DNA of 64,000 nt. Origin: Hybos culiciformis (taxonomy: Eukaryota > Arthropoda > Insecta > Diptera > Hybotidae). The DNA is taken from assembly GCA_964007475.1 (NCBI GenBank), contig OZ023273.1, positions 123,613,812 to 123,677,811 on the forward strand. Reading direction: 5' to 3'. Shown here piece by piece: positions 12,121-26,330 of the stretch. The notes beneath the pieces were generated by a model. The model saw nothing but the letters and a program-made list of their open reading frames with translations. It was not told the DNA's origin and searched no databases. Position 1 is the stretch's first letter. Each line of letters opens with the position of its first letter. The position numbers and the translations under genes were made by a program.

Positions 12121-14649
12121 TATGTTGAAATTTTCTGTATTTTTCTTTAATAATTTTTTTTTTAAATTTACAATTTCATTTCTATAAAATTTCATATATA
12201 TTTCAAATTTTATAGATTTGATATTTTCACTCTTTTTTTTTCGTTTATTTAATTTTTTATGTTTATTTTTTTTTTTTTGGTTACCTTTTGATCTTTTTAA
12301 TTTGATTTTTATTTATAAATTTTATTTTGAATCAAAAACACTTCTTTTAAAAGACCAAAAAACCAAAATTTTTTATTTGCATGAATAGAAAATCCAATTT
12401 TGTATAATTTTTTTTTTTTTGCAGTTTCTTTTTTTTTTTTTCGTGTCTATTGACAAAAAAAATTAAAATAATTTCATTGAAAAAATGTTTACTATTCATT
12501 TTTATAATAAAAAAAACCATCGTTATATAAGCCAAATACAGAGGGAAATCTGTTGTCAAATTTTTCAATTTGATTTTTTACTGCTTTTCAATATTCAATT
12601 TTACAGAACGATGAGATCAAAAATAAAATATCGTTCATCTATAATATATGAGTCTGTTCACTTATTAGCGATTATTGAAAAAATTGAAATCGGATTTAAT
12701 ATTCCAGATTTTTTAATTTGTGAATGACACGATTTTACTGCTGTTATTTAAAAAAATTAAATAATTTTGTCCTAAAGCCGTTCACAAACTCAATTTTACT
12801 TCTTAAAATTCTGCAAAGGGAAATTTTAAAGTTCCCATAACAAACTAAATTTGTAGGTCTACTTTTAAGTGAATTCAAAAACTAAAATTGTATAGAAAAG
12901 AAAAAAGCGGCAAAAATGGGTAAGAAAATTCGGTCGATCACGTATTATTATAAGTTTTTGATTTCAGTCAGCCAAATATTATTTTATAAGTAGTTGATTT
13001 TAGCAGATTATACAGAATGCAGAAAATGACGTCCTCAATTTAGAAATTGTGACATTTGTTTTACAGAAAAGGGAGATTTCTTTTTTTTCAATCGTTTAAT
13101 AAGTGAACAGACTCTATGTATATATATAAATGTTGTGTTGGTTTATGAGTTAATAACTCAAGAACCACCATAGGTCAGTCGACAGTATTTGCATCTTTTA
13201 ATATAGCCTCCAGCCACTGATGGTTGATATTTTAGTTTGGTTCCGATAATCACATTTTGTATGGAGAATTTAAATTGAATTTTAAGTTTATACTTTAAAT
13301 TTCAAATTAATATTATTCTTTAAATTAATATATTTCTTTACCCAATTGGAAAAAGGGTAGGGCAAACAACGTTCGCTCCAGGATCAGCTGGTATGCATAT
13401 ATAATTGATCACATAATTACTATTAATTCCAAATGTTGTCACCACACTAAATTCAGTAAATTTAAGTACTTCTTATGTTAGGGCCAGGCCAGATAGATAC
13501 GGACTAAATACTACTATGTTCTCATTTTATTATATTTGAAGTTAATTGACAATATTATAATTAATTTTTAAAATATAATAAAGACATTTTTAGATTATCC
13601 TAATTTTTCCTTGAAACCTTTAAGATCTTTAGAGATAAAGAAAGTTAAAGTTTATTTACAACAAAAACAAAATATACAACTACACTTTAATTTAATTATA
13701 TTTTTAGAGTCAAATAGACTTTAAGGTCATAAAGTAATTAAAAACATGCTTTCACGTAAAATTATATTTTCAATGTTTTTTTTTTTTTTTTCCTCTTTAA
13801 AATAAATTGACAATTAATTCTAGAAATACCAATTTATCCGTATCATATTTTTCATAAAACATAAGATTTTTAAACTCAACAAAATACCTACACACACACA
13901 TAATATAATAACAAGAAAACTTAACACAAATTCTCATTAATCTACAACTATGTCTTTTCAACTTTCATTCGAAAATTGCAATATTACCCTGCTTGAATAT
14001 CCTTGATAAAAAAAAAAAAAAAAAATTCTTCAAAACTTTAATTGATATTGTCGTGTAATCTGGAAAATGTTTGATTCTACATTTTAAGAGTATACATATG
14101 ATATGTGTATGTAACAACAATATTTGCTTTCAGTTATAATTCTATATTTAATTAAAATATCTTAGAAAATATATATACATATATACAGTTCAGTATAGAC
14201 AAGTTTATACAGTTGAGACAAACCAATGCATATAGATATAAGTTCTGTCATCTCTGTAAATTTTGGAATATATTAAAAGATAAACATTATGTCATTTGCG
14301 AAAACTGAAAGTACACATTGTTGTGGGAAAAATAACATTCAAGAAGAAAAAAAATAAAAATTAAGAAAGTAATTACAAATTCTTAACTTAATGCAGCATT
14401 TTATACTCGTGAAATATGGTTGTTGTTCTTTTGGATAAATACTAATTTTTTTATATTAATTATTATTTTTGACTAATAAATTATTATTATTTTTGGAATG
14501 ACAAGTAAAATCTGAACTTTAATTACTTTCAACCGCACCTTGAATTTATTGTTCTCAAAAAGCAAAAAAAAACAAGATAATTGAAAACTTATACAGTCAG
14601 ACAATAAATTTAAAGGAATACGATAGAACGGAAAAAGTATATGTATCTA

Positions 14650-15123
14650 TTACACTGGCCTACAAAAAAAAATGTTTGTATTGCTGCAGCTCTGTTCGCA
14701 TCTGTAGTCGGTAAAGTAGTTAGTATGAACTACATTGCTGCTACGAGATGTCAGCTGACAGCTCTGGTTTACCTACAATTCTTATTTCAAATTTTTTACG
14801 GTTTTATTCAAAATCAGTCCATGTTATAACTACTTTTATGACATTAATCGTATAAATTTATGATGGCAAGTAAGTCAAGAAGTTGCATTAACGATCCTGA
14901 TATGTTTTGTTACATATGCGGTGAGAATATAATGAAAGATCAACGGAAACCGATTAATGACACGGTAATTCGCTTGTATTCTGTATACTTTGGTATTGAA
15001 ATTGGCAATTAAGATAAAGAGCTGATATGAAAAATGTGACTAGTTTTCTTGTATCAGCTCGCAAAATATACCCAAAATCAGGTCGAAAATCTTAGGCACC
15101 AAAATGAGTGTAGGCCAGTGTTA
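14650..15123. mobile_element. Non-autonomous DNA transposon with CACTGGCCTACA ends
   Basis: The element spans 14653-15120 (468 bp). It begins CACTGGCCTACA and ends with the exact inverse TGTAGGCCAGTG, and it is flanked by TTA on both sides (14650-14652 and 15121-15123). Ends starting CACT(G) with a 3-bp duplication fit the CACTA/Mirage/Chapaev group. That assignment is inferred from the ends alone. A transposon protein relic lies inside at 14860-15012. Near the right end, GAGCTGATA (15019-15027) and TATCAGCTC (15052-15060) form a perfect 9-bp stem. No transposase catalytic region remains, so this is an internally deleted copy. Confidence 0.85.
14860..15012 (+). pseudogene. Truncated N-terminus of a Cys-rich transposon protein
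   Basis: A 50-codon frame starts with two consecutive ATGs and reads MMASKSRSCINDPDMFCYIC at its beginning. It includes a C-x2-C pair (FCYICG) typical of a zinc-binding start, and ends ...YFGIEIGN before TAA. From memory, predicted proteins with the pattern ASKSR-C-x-DPD-x-FCYxCGE, followed by YFGxKxGxQDK, recur in insect and cnidarian genomes as transposon-borne open frames. The stop falls where that family has Gln, and the next two codons still read Asp-Lys. One C-to-T change (CAA to TAA) would explain it. Homology then ends, so most of the protein is deleted. It lies wholly inside the CACTG-ended element and probably came from the autonomous parent. Family recognition is from recollection and not from a search. 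Confidence 0.55.
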
Positions 15124-18100
15124 TAGTCGTCAAGTTGGTTGTATTGGTTGAAGAAGAATCTTAATTAACTGAATTTTCATTGCATTACCATTCAAATTCT
15201 TTTCAAAATACTTCTCTATTGTTATATGAATAACGAAAATTAGGTATAATGCAAAGATTTATAAGAAACATTTTTTAATTAAATATAAGTGCATTTTGTT
15301 ATTTAATGACAAATGAACAAAAAAATAAATTAAAAATTATTTACCTAAATCAACTTAGCGATTTGTTTTCTTAAAATATAATAATGTTTGAGACAAATCT
15401 GTAGGGTGTTATATATAAAATTTCTATACATTTATCTGATTGAAATATTTTTTAGGTTTTTTTTTAAGTGAATTTAATTAGCAATATTCATTCTCTTGTA
15501 TTCTTTATTATATATATTTTCTCCGTAATCAAATTGTTTGTGTATCAATAGAGCAGAATATGTTTAAAGAAAAGATTAAGACAAAAATTTGCCTTCCACC
15601 ACATAACATTATACAAAATTTTTATTAGTTTAGAAACTTTTTGCAAATTATTATATTCAACAATCTTATATAAAAAATGAAAGTAGACTCAAGTGAATTT
15701 GCATTTATCTTTTTTAAGGATCAAAATGTTTTTTCTGCGTATAATATGAAATAATATATAATAAAGATATTGCTTCGAAAAAAACTCGATATATCGTGTT
15801 TCTTTTCATTTTGAGTAATGAAGAAATAAACCCATTTCAAATTTTCATAACTTCTATTAAAAGTTTAATTATCCGTAAAGTTATCATTATCATATATAAG
15901 TGAATTCATAACACATAATTTCATAGCAATTTTGTTAATTTAAATATCTAAATATTTTCGTATATTTATTATTCCTTTTTACATACAAAATATACCTGGC
16001 TATAAATATACTTATATTATGCACACATATATCTATGAACAAAAAACAATTACAAATTTATTGAACCAAAATAATTTAAATACAATCAGAAAATGAATTT
16101 TAATGCATTATTCTCTCATCATCTGGTGTCATTTCATGTTTGCCCCTTTTATAAATATACTTAATACAACAACTCGAAAATAATTTCATCCAAGTCGGGT
16201 TGTAAACATTTCTAGCACAAAAAATAAATAATAAAATTATTATTCTTAGAATTATGCATTATAGAAACAAAGTAGAAAAAATTTTTCATTCAATTATAAA
16301 ATTTTCCAATATTGTTTCTTGTTTTTCATTGTGTTCATCGTTCACCTGTTTCATGTTTTTTTTTTTAAATAATCCTTTTCTATGTTTTTTTTTTTTGCTT
16401 TGTTCTGTCAATAATGAAATCGGAAACACACATATTTTTAATAAGAGAAAAGTTTCTTGTAATTGACTAAGACAATTTTCAAGTTAAATTTTTATAGAAG
16501 AATTATAAAATTATACTTGATTTGAGCCTCAAACTTATAGGTAGTTGTAATGTATATTGGTAAAAGACATTTTCGATGTGCTTCTATATATACCTGTCAT
16601 CAATAGTTGTTAAGTTAAACGCTTTACAGAGAACTTTTTTACCATTCGATAAGATCGTTCCGAAGCGTACATCTGTTCACAAATATTGTGCTAGTATTTA
16701 GTTAGGGCACAGTTTCGAACATTTCGAGGTGATAAATTTGTGGCCAGAGCAAAATTAAATGTAAAGAAAAGAAAAACTATAAATTATACATTTTAAAAAT
16801 AGATCTATTTAAATTTTGTATGAATTCAAGCTTTTTTGTCTCTTTTCTTATCTATTTTTATGTCATGCGGTTGAATTTAAGTTTCTTTTGTGACTATTAT
16901 TTAAATTTAAAGCATACAAAAAAATAAAACATTAAAGTTTTTTTTTTTATTTTGTAACACACAATATAGAGTTATTATTCAAAGATAATTTGTTGTCTTT
17001 TTTGCTAAATTTTCATAAAAACATAAAAATACGAAAGGCTATTCAAAGTCACACTACACAAACCTAATATATACCTAAATATTGTATACATAGAAGAAAA
17101 ACAAAATATTACGATAAAATCCTTAAATAAAAAAAAAAATCAACCAACTAACAATTTTAAACCTTGTCCGAAAAACAAAAGAATAATAAATTGAATAAAT
17201 TAAAAATTTTAATAAAAATGCTTTTGGCATACATGAAATTTCAGAGCTTTGAGCATTGTTTGTTAATTATTTTTGGTTTAAAAGGCATAAGTAGAAATAT
17301 GTGTATAAATAAGGGAATTAATTTTTATAGTTTAATATTTAATGTGACTCAATTACTTCTTTGATCTTAGTTTTGAACTTATCTTTAATTTCAAACCAGT
17401 TAAATACATTTGGGCAACATTAAGTACCAAAGATTATTCTAGTGATCCGACCGCCCTCACATAGACTCATAGTGATGCCACAGTTAATTTATGTATAACT
17501 TTAATATACATTTTGACTGCGGCTTAATAATATTTTAAATCAAACAAAATATGAAAAATTTAAAAATACAATTATTTTCAAATTTTATTGAGTTTTTCAC
17601 TATATTTTCCCATTTTACATTAAATATTTTTATTTTGCTCAATTTTTTTTTCCCACTTCAATTTAAATTGAGGAATGAAAACTGAACGAGGTTTTGAATA
17701 TTGAGTTGGCTAAATAAAAAATAAAAAATCAAAAATAAAATAAATATAGCGATAAAATCAAAAATATTTGAATATTATATTCCCTTCAATTTTTCTTATA
17801 CATTTTTTTTTTGTCTATGATTGAATCGTTAAAATAGAATCACATTTTATGCATTAATTTTTTTTCCAGCAACATGAAAAAATTATATTTTTTTTATTCA
17901 TACAGTACTAATGTATGTAGTTAACAAATTTATGTATGGTATATTATATATAGTGTTCATACATATACTTAATAGTATAATAATAAAATGTGAAATAACA
18001 TGTAAAATGAAAATCTGTTAAATATAAAAGTTATAATTTTTTATTATTTTATTGTCGTATAGTAAAAAAAATTTTTTCAAAGAATAAATTCATTGATTTC

Positions 18101-21100
18101 AAATTGTTATGAACGACATATTTGGTTTATTTTAACATTTTCAAAAATTCTTATTTTCGTTTGTTTTACAACAAAGCACATTAAGTCTATTCTAAAACAG
18201 TCAAAGAGTTTGGAATATTTTGAAGTTTTTCCAATTTGATTATTACTGTTTTTTTTTTCAAATTCGGCGAGTTTTAAATTAAATTTACGAAAACAAATTT
18301 AGTATTCGAACACAATACGAAAAATGGTGCTAGAGGATTTTGTTATAAATAGGCACATTTCTCAATTAAATTATTTGAAGATTCAGTATTTAAATACAAT
18401 AAATATTTTGTTCGGAAAGAAACTTTATATGGATTAAATTTTTTTATTTGGAGGTAATGTTTTTTTGCTTACTTTTATGATTTTTTCTCTCAGGGCAAAA
18501 TGTTAATTGTCAGACTTTCCACACTTTTCTACCGAAATAGTATCCTCAACTGAATATAGAATAAAACGGTATCTAACATAACTTTTCGCTCTGACGAGAG
18601 GGACTTGTTCAACATATTCCTTTAAATGGACTTTATGTAAGTCCATAAACTGGAATTTACTTTAAATTAATTACATTAAGAGACCATATTAAATTTTTTC
18701 GATTTCAATTTTACGAAAATATCGAATTCATATTTTATGTTTTTTTTCTATTTTATTTTTGTTGAAGTGATGAAAAAATAAAATTTTCTATTTGAGAAAA
18801 TTTCTTTTAATGTTTATAGAACAAACTTAGCTTTTATATACTCAAAATAATACACTTAAATACAAATCAAGACATTTTCTTTATATATACACAATATTTT
18901 TCGTGCTGTAGAAGTACTGTTTCCTGACTGTAAAAATAATAACATTTAACTAAAATTCCAAATAAAAAACAAAAAACAAAATATAAGTTGCCAATTTAAA
19001 GTTCACATAAAAATGATAGAAAAATTGTTTAAAAGGCTTTAAATTTTATTGCTTGCCTTTTAAATTCTTAAAGTTTAGCTGCTAAAAGAACGAACTCTAA
19101 TAAAAATAATATATAAAATGTCAATGATTTATAAAAAAAAATAAATAAAATAAAAAATTCAAATCAAAGGAAAAAAAAAATAATTTTATTTTTCGGAAAT
19201 ATATAAAAATGGTTCAAATCCAAGTTAAGAACAAAAAAGAAAATCAAGTAAAATTAAAATCGATAGAAAAAGCTTAAAACGACAAAATGCTATTTTTATT
19301 AGCAAATAAAAATTTTTTTTGGTTTCTTGTTTTTTTGAGCAATAAAAATAGTTTTATTGCTAATAAATAGGAAAAAAATTGTGCATTAAGAAAGTTTTTT
19401 ATTTTTATTTTTATGAGTTTGATGAAGCAAAATTTTTTACAAATTTACAGGTCTAAAAAACATTAGATTTTATGGATTTTTTCGTGAATACAAATAAAAT
19501 TCATTTTTTTGGGGAATAATAGATAGATAAAAAAAAAAGTTAGTGGTGTTTGTGTGTAACATCCGATTCTTATTAATTGATAGTTAATGTTTGTTTGAAT
19601 GGATTTATATAAAATATCCCTCCCAATATTACGGAACGGAATCAGATCCTTCTACACTAATTTATAGACCTTTTTATATTAAATATTTCATTTCTTAGGA
19701 AGTCAAATTTTGTAAAAAAAATTGAGCTTATAAAATTTGGTTTATGCAGCAAAACAAATTTACAACGAAATAAATCATCCATTTGAAGTAATTTTATAAA
19801 TTATTGAGTTAAAAACGAAATGAAAAAGAAATAAAAATATATTTAATAATCAAAATAATGATTTCTTTGATTAGCCAAATTATCAAAACTTTTAGTTATA
19901 TATAGTATGTATATTTTATAATAATTTGAAACTATTTCTGTGAATATTGTAAACTAAGTTTTCTTTTTCTACAAACTTTCTACAATATTGTTTCATAGCT
20001 CAACAATATCCTTCAAAACATCTTTCTGTTCCTTTAAGACTATAGTATTGAAATAAATCTAATTTAAGAAACTATAACTAAATTATTTAAATATAGTTTT
20101 AATCATTGACCTGAACTCACTACTTAATATATTTACCTATAAAGCATGCATTTAATTTTAATAAAATTTTTTTTTCAAATTAAATTTAAGAAAATATACT
20201 TTACGAAAACTTATATCAAAAAAAAGAAAATATCAGTTAACCTTTTCTTTTTTCTTTTGACTTAATATCCAATTTTTTCAATATAAAAATCGTAATTTTC
20301 TTTAAGAATTGTATAAACATATATGTGTACAAGTACATAGAAATCTTTTAAACTTTTCTTAATGTATTTTTTATCAGATAAAAACTTTTTCCAAATTTCC
20401 TTGTTAAAAATATTCAAAAAAAAAAAAATAATAATAATAATATTAAAAAAAATATATATATGTATATATATGACAAAAAAATAAAATTTTTCTTTTTTTC
20501 TTTGGCACACCGCACAAATTTTGTAAAAACAAAAAACAAAAATAATTTGTTTGTCCAAAAGTGCTATAAGCTATTATCGAACTTAAGTGTATTTTATATT
20601 TTTTGTGTGTTACCACAATTGCTTTATATTCCAATTTTGTACAATAATGTTATTATCGTTTCGATTGCACTCTGGAGCAAAAAAAAAAAAAAAAAACAAA
20701 CTATTGCAATTTTTAAATAAAAATGAAACAATGAATTTTTTATTAGAAAATTTTATATTCTATTGAATTTAAAACGTATCGTAGTGCTTGACATAGTTTA
20801 CTATTTTATCCATATATATAACTGGGGCTCAGTCCTTGCAATATAATTTAATATTCATTAAGATTTAGAGCAAAACTTTTTTCATGCCAGATGATAAGAG
20901 TAATTCGAACTTAAAATTAAAAAAATGGTGACTAATTAAGTATTGACGAAAACATGAAAACAAAACAACTCGAATACGATATGATGGTGTAATTTACTTC
21001 ACTAACAAAAAACGTTTTATTTTATTTTTATTATATACAACATATTTAATATCGAAGTTCGACAGATTTTCATGAATAATAAATAAATCCATTCAAAATT

Positions 21101-22781
21101 TTTGTGTTAAACCTTACAAAAAAAAAAGTAAGGCAATAAACATAATAAAGTTGATAAAGTTTTCTCATAAAATGAATTAGTCTATCTATTAAAATTTTCA
21201 AAAGGAACACAAAAAAAAAAAAAATTAAAGTGTTGCATTTATGAATCTCCTAAGGCAACAAAATCTCTACATACTACACTATATATAATGTGTGTATATT
21301 TGTATATATTATGATATCTAACATTTATGGTATCATATAATAAATTAAATGTTCTTGGGGGTTTTGATAATCTTTTTAATTTCAGGGACACACACTAACA
21401 CTGTATGTATGTACAGCATTTATGTCATGAACATGAAGTGCATTAGTAAATTAAATTTTTTTTTTTTAAGTAAACTTTAAGTGGATACAAGGTCTATAAA
21501 ATAGTACATCCAGTTTAATTCAAAAACTTTTTAAAAAACAAAATTTAATTTAAAACATTTTTTTTTAAAAGCATTTAAGTCGTACAAGAATCAATGATTT
21601 ATTTAAATTTCAGTCCTTATGGAAAAATTTCTTACACAAACTTATTATTATTTTAATTGTATAAACAATTTTTTTAAGTATGCTTTTGAAATTCGCTATG
21701 TTTGAATGATGTTCTATTATTTTCATAAAATTTATTATTAGTGTTACAAATTTCAAGAAATCTAAATTTTAGTCGGCATTAACATTAGGTTGAAATAACG
21801 CGGCGTATATTGATACTCCAATCTCTTTACTACACTTATACACAACATTCTACTCATTTGTGGAAATATAAGTAAAAATACTGATTCTAGACGTAGACTA
21901 GGATTAAAAAATTATCAAATTTAACGCATTCGATATAATATGCGTTAAGCGAAAAAAAAAGTTTAAGTTGTTAACATCTTGCACCTACATATAAATATTT
22001 TAAAAAAGTTTTTAGAAGGAATGCTATGAAACTAAATTAATTAAAGTGTTTTTATTGACATTTACACAAGTACTTAGAAATTGTTTTCCCCCACACAAGC
22101 ATGTAGAACTTTTTAGTAATGATAACATAAGTATTTATATGATGTTGCAATATTTATATCTGAAAATTATCCTTCCTATCTAATCAAGATCGAAAAGTCA
22201 TTTAAAATTAAAACTAAATTTGCACCTTGTTTCATTTTAAAAAGTTTTATATGCAAAATCAGAATATATATATGAAACATATATTCATAGCTATACGAAA
22301 AGAATAAATATATAATGATAATCTTTTTTAAGTTTTCAGGCGTAACGATGAAAATATGTATTCTTATAGAAATTGACATAATTATTTTTAGTAAAATTTA
22401 AGAAAATTTTTCAAATTACATTATTGAAAAAATTAATAAAAATTATGTAAGAGATCATATTGAAAATTCATTATTTTACCTGGTAAAATGTCGTTCGCAC
22501 GTAAATTATAAGTAACGATATTAGTTGTGAATTAATTATTATACATATAGTGTAGTAAAGAATAACTTAAATTACTATTTATCTCAAATACACGTGTTGA
22601 CTTGTACAACGTATGTATTTCAACTTTTTCAAAACTTTGTTAATATCTTACTAATTTCAACTTTTTAATAAAAGTTTACCGATGAAATATCGAATTATTT
22701 TAAACTATTTTTTTTTTTTTAATTAGAGTTGAACGGAATCATTGAAGTTATTATTCTGTAATTAAAAATACTTTTTCACCC

Positions 22782-23009
22782 ATGGTCAATGTTCTAAAAC
22801 ACATTTATATCATATTTAATTTATCTGTTCTCAATTATTTATTAACAAAAGCACAAACGTTTTTTATATTGAAGTTGCTCACCGAAATAAAATTCTTTGA
22901 GGGCAAAAAAAGGTTTGCCGCGGCAGCTAGTTGCACTATTAAAAAAATAAATAACAAACAATCCGTACTGATCCATTCAAGATTTATTATAGGATTAGAC
23001 GAATTGTGA
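22782..23009 (+). other. Unassigned 75-codon open frame
   Basis: An ATG frame of 75 codons ends in TGA. Its second half (for example FFEGKKRFAAAASCTIKK) is less biased than the background and contains a short Ala run. The opposite strand is also open in one frame over almost the same interval (23041 down to 22835, 68 codons). At most one of the two could be real, and both may be chance. No domain, signal peptide or splice context convinces me. Reported only as a candidate. Confidence 0.12.
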
Positions 23010-24576
23010 AAAACCAAATCGATTTTACCAAATAGTTTCATTCAAAGAAAAAAACCTTTTCAGATTTACTTTTAATAAATTATAAGTCTCTGGGATTTAA
23101 GATTAGCCAACACACATATTATGAATAATCCAAAATGCATTGCAATTTGTGAAAATGAATGATTCTAACTGAAAAATCGGAATGAAGTATACCTATAGTT
23201 TGCAAAAAGAATTTGTAATTTTCTATTCCTTTTTTGCTGTTATTGAGTTTTCACAGAAATTTATAAAAAAAAACTATGTAATTTTTTTAAAGAAAATAAA
23301 ATTGGCTTAGAATCCTCCCAGTTAAAGGAAATAAAACAATCACTTTACTTCATTTTTCATTTCATTAGATAAATTTCTTTTTGAAAAAAATTAATCGGAT
23401 TTCGTTTTGAAAATAATAATTTCCTGATCTGAGTGTTTTATAAAAACGTCCAATGCACACCCAGAATAAAATGTTTCTGGTTAAATAATTCTTCCATTAT
23501 TAAAATTTATACCAGTAGAAAATTGTAACCATTTTATTTAAAAAATTAAGATCACAAATGCCTTGACAAAGACTAAAATGATTCGATAATATATTTTTTA
23601 ATCAAAAAAAAAATTATTTTGTGCACAAAATCATTCTATTACCTCCAAAGAATTTGCTTCTTTTTTTAAAAACAATTATTTCATTTATGATTAAGTGGGT
23701 ATTTTGTTTTCATTTTTGACAGTGCACATAACGAAATGCAAGAGAATATATAGTTAACTTTCAGTTCAAGGATCGATTCAAGGATCGGTTAGATCAATGC
23801 AGGAATTTGAAATAAATATCGTTGATCGTCGACGGAAACCTTATAATTCTGGTATTTTAAAATATGTTTTTTATATAATTTTTCTTATTTAAATGTTGAC
23901 TTATGTCCATGAAAATTTTTGCAACATATTTCTTAGTTTTCAAATTTCAAAAACGAAAGCTAATAAATTTTCGTAATATTATAACTGATTTATATCTGTA
24001 ACATTTTTTTAATAAATATAATTACTAAAAACATAACAATTTTTATGTGTCTCATGTGAATTGTGAAAAACAGAGTTGTTTTTAATATCAATTTTCATTT
24101 ATTACACTAGAAAAACAGATAGATGCTATAATTTCTGAATATCCCTTGCTGTGTATGTATTTAGGTCAGATGGAACTAGTAGACGACTTTAGCAAAATTA
24201 GCTATTTGTTATAGCAAGGTAAAATATCTTGTTCTTTTGGTTTTTAATATATAGCAATATATAGCAAAATTCCACATACAAATATGTCTATAAAAAATAT
24301 TTTTTGTAATTTATTTTTCGATAGGAAACACAATAAAAACTATAATTTTAGAAAAGCAATTTTTGTCACAATTCATTTTCCATACATTTATTGCGGCAAG
24401 TTATTATATATTCGATAATAAACCGAAATTTTGGACATACACTGCTTTGTCGTACTGCTTAAATACTTGGTCGAATAATATTTCTAATTGTTTCAAAACT
24501 CTAGGAAAATAAGTTAATTTTACATATAAATCTTGCTGCTGTATTTTATAGCTAATTTTCCACCAAGTTTTGAAAA

Positions 24577-24600
24577 CGTGAGTAACTAATTTTACTCACG
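24577..24600. other. Perfect 9-bp stem-loop
   Basis: CGTGAGTAA (24577-24585) pairs exactly with TTACTCACG (24592-24600) across a 6-nt loop. It is the only strong short hairpin I noticed nearby. No poly-T tail or gene end adjoins it, so a terminator-like role is not indicated. Confidence 0.5.
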
Positions 24601-26040
24601 CAAAATTTATTTTGTACCACATGTTAATAAAAGTGAACTACAACTAGTTTAACCTGCGTGAAAGTTTCTCAATTTGAAATGTTGATGTACTATTTTGAGA
24701 TTTTACCTATTTCAAAAAGTTAATTTAATGTACTTTATAATATAGCTGTTTGAATTTTGAATTAATTTATTTTGTATTCTGCTGCCTACAACACAACAGC
24801 ATTACGAATATTACTTATAATAATATCCATAAAAATATATTATTCAATACTTCTGTTCTTTGTTTAGTACACACGTTAATGTACATTCGGGTTCCAAATG
24901 ATTTTATTACATAAACAGAGGTTATTTTTTTTTTGTCAAATTACTATTTTTGTAGTTTTGTTTTTTGTTTTTCCTTGTTTTTTTTTTTTAACTATGTATA
25001 TCCCTGAAGTTAATGCATGTAGTACTATCCTTTTTAATGAAATTAAACTACTTAGTATTCTAAATTACATCTATTATCATTTCTGTAAAATATCTGATTC
25101 TAAAATTCTTACATTTATATATTACTATATAATATAAGATAGTTTATTATGGAAACAATTTCCTTATAATTTCCTGATAACAACAGAGTAGTTTATTTTT
25201 AAATAAGGGTATAATTTTTTAGTTACGAAGTATTTCTATAACGTGCTACAGTCATAGTAGTGAACAATTTAGTCGTTGTAGAAATTCGTTATTAATTTAT
25301 AATAATAATATCTATAGTACTTATACATTAAAAACGTCAATTTATGTTATTTATATATAGTTTTTACAACAATTACAACTTAAAGACGACTCTGTCTGAA
25401 AATAGTTTGTTTTTATTATGTTTTCTAATTCTTTCATTCTGTATAAAATATGAATAATAAAATATGTATAATGTACTATATACTTATATCAGAAATGAAT
25501 AACATAGCAATTTATTCTTGTTTTTGATAAAATAATATAATATGATTTCTAATTTAATAAAAGACGAACATAAAAAACAAATCCTTAAATTCCTAAATCC
25601 ATTTTAGTTTAAATCGGCGCGACACACATGGGAATTAATTAAAATTTTTCTGCGTAAAGTTGGAAAAACGAAGTCAATTTTTGGGTTTTGAACCAAAAAA
25701 ATTATTAAAGATCGGTTTCGACTACGAAAATCCAAATTTGGACCAATAAACTCGTTTGTCTGATTTTTATTATAAAAATCTTGGACGGGCGTATAGCATA
25801 TACTTAGAAATCTTTTTATCATACATTCATATGATTATTTTATTATTCTATTTTTATTTCTAAATATAAATGTATAAGCACTTAATGTCACATAAATAAA
25901 ATTTGTGATTATGACGTATGTATAATACATATTTCATATGAATAATTTTTTTTAATGCGTTGGGGATCGTTATGTTGTATTTAGTGCTATAGAATTTAGA
26001 TCACTAAATGGAGTATTATATGAGTCAATACACATGGAAT

Positions 26041-26150
26041 CATTTAGATGCATCTGCGTAAATAATGAAAAAAATTAGATGCATCAGCGTATATAATGAA
26101 AAAATTTAGATGCCTCAGCGTAAATAATGAAATCATTTAGATGTTTCGTA
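26041..26150. repeat. 32-bp tandem repeat, about 3.3 copies
   Basis: Units of the form TTTAGATGCATCAGCGTAAA followed by TAATGAAA recur, with the TTAGATG core at 26043, 26075, 26107 and 26138, so the period is 31-32 bp. The copies differ at a few sites (CATCTG, CATCAG, CCTCAG, TTTCG). It is a degenerate minisatellite about 180 bp upstream of a hairpin element. A 112-codon plus-strand frame (26141-26479) runs from its right edge through the hairpin and is not credible as a gene. Confidence 0.8.
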
Positions 26151-26330
26151 TTGAATATTACGTAATACCTAACAAACATAATATCTCTCAAAATATTTCA
26201 ATACAGCCAAATACAAAAAAAAAAAAAAGAGAAAAAATGAGAAGAAAAAATATTCTCTCTTTGCAACTACCTCTCCCCTACGCATTAAAACAGTATATTG
26301 GATATGTAAACAAAATTTGTTATACAACTC

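Larger units (their letters stand above)
7853..14649. other. AT-rich non-coding tract with small islets
   Basis: No supported gene. It contains a 19-bp tandem duplication (8321-8359), an 8-bp-stem hairpin near 9163-9182 (AATCATAC/GTATGATT), an unassigned 51-codon open frame (10588-10743) and a higher-complexity islet (about 11790-12120). The last two are listed separately. A further GC-richer patch at about 13360-13520 contains no frame or motif I recognise. Confidence 0.65.
15124..26040. other. AT-rich non-coding tract
   Basis: No supported gene in about 11 kb. The ATG frames here (60-98 codons) lie in homopolymer-rich sequence and are dominated by Phe, Lys, Ile, Tyr and Asn. Exceptions noted separately are a both-strand open patch at 22782-23041 and a hairpin at 24577-24600. 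A 72-codon minus-strand frame (25822-25604) has a somewhat less biased C-terminal half but no recognisable motif. An imperfect inverted repeat (CTATTT..ATTAGCAA) spans about 19289-19370. Confidence 0.65.

Noticed and set aside
19210..19222. GGTTCAAATCC, a good match to a tRNA B-box
   Set aside because: The upstream sequence is poly-A/T with no A-box, anticodon arm or acceptor stem.
20262..20720. Overlapping frames on both strands around 20.3-20.7 kb
   Set aside because: They are rich in Lys and Phe runs arising from homopolymers and in Ile/Tyr from TATA repeats. No motif is seen and they conflict with one another.
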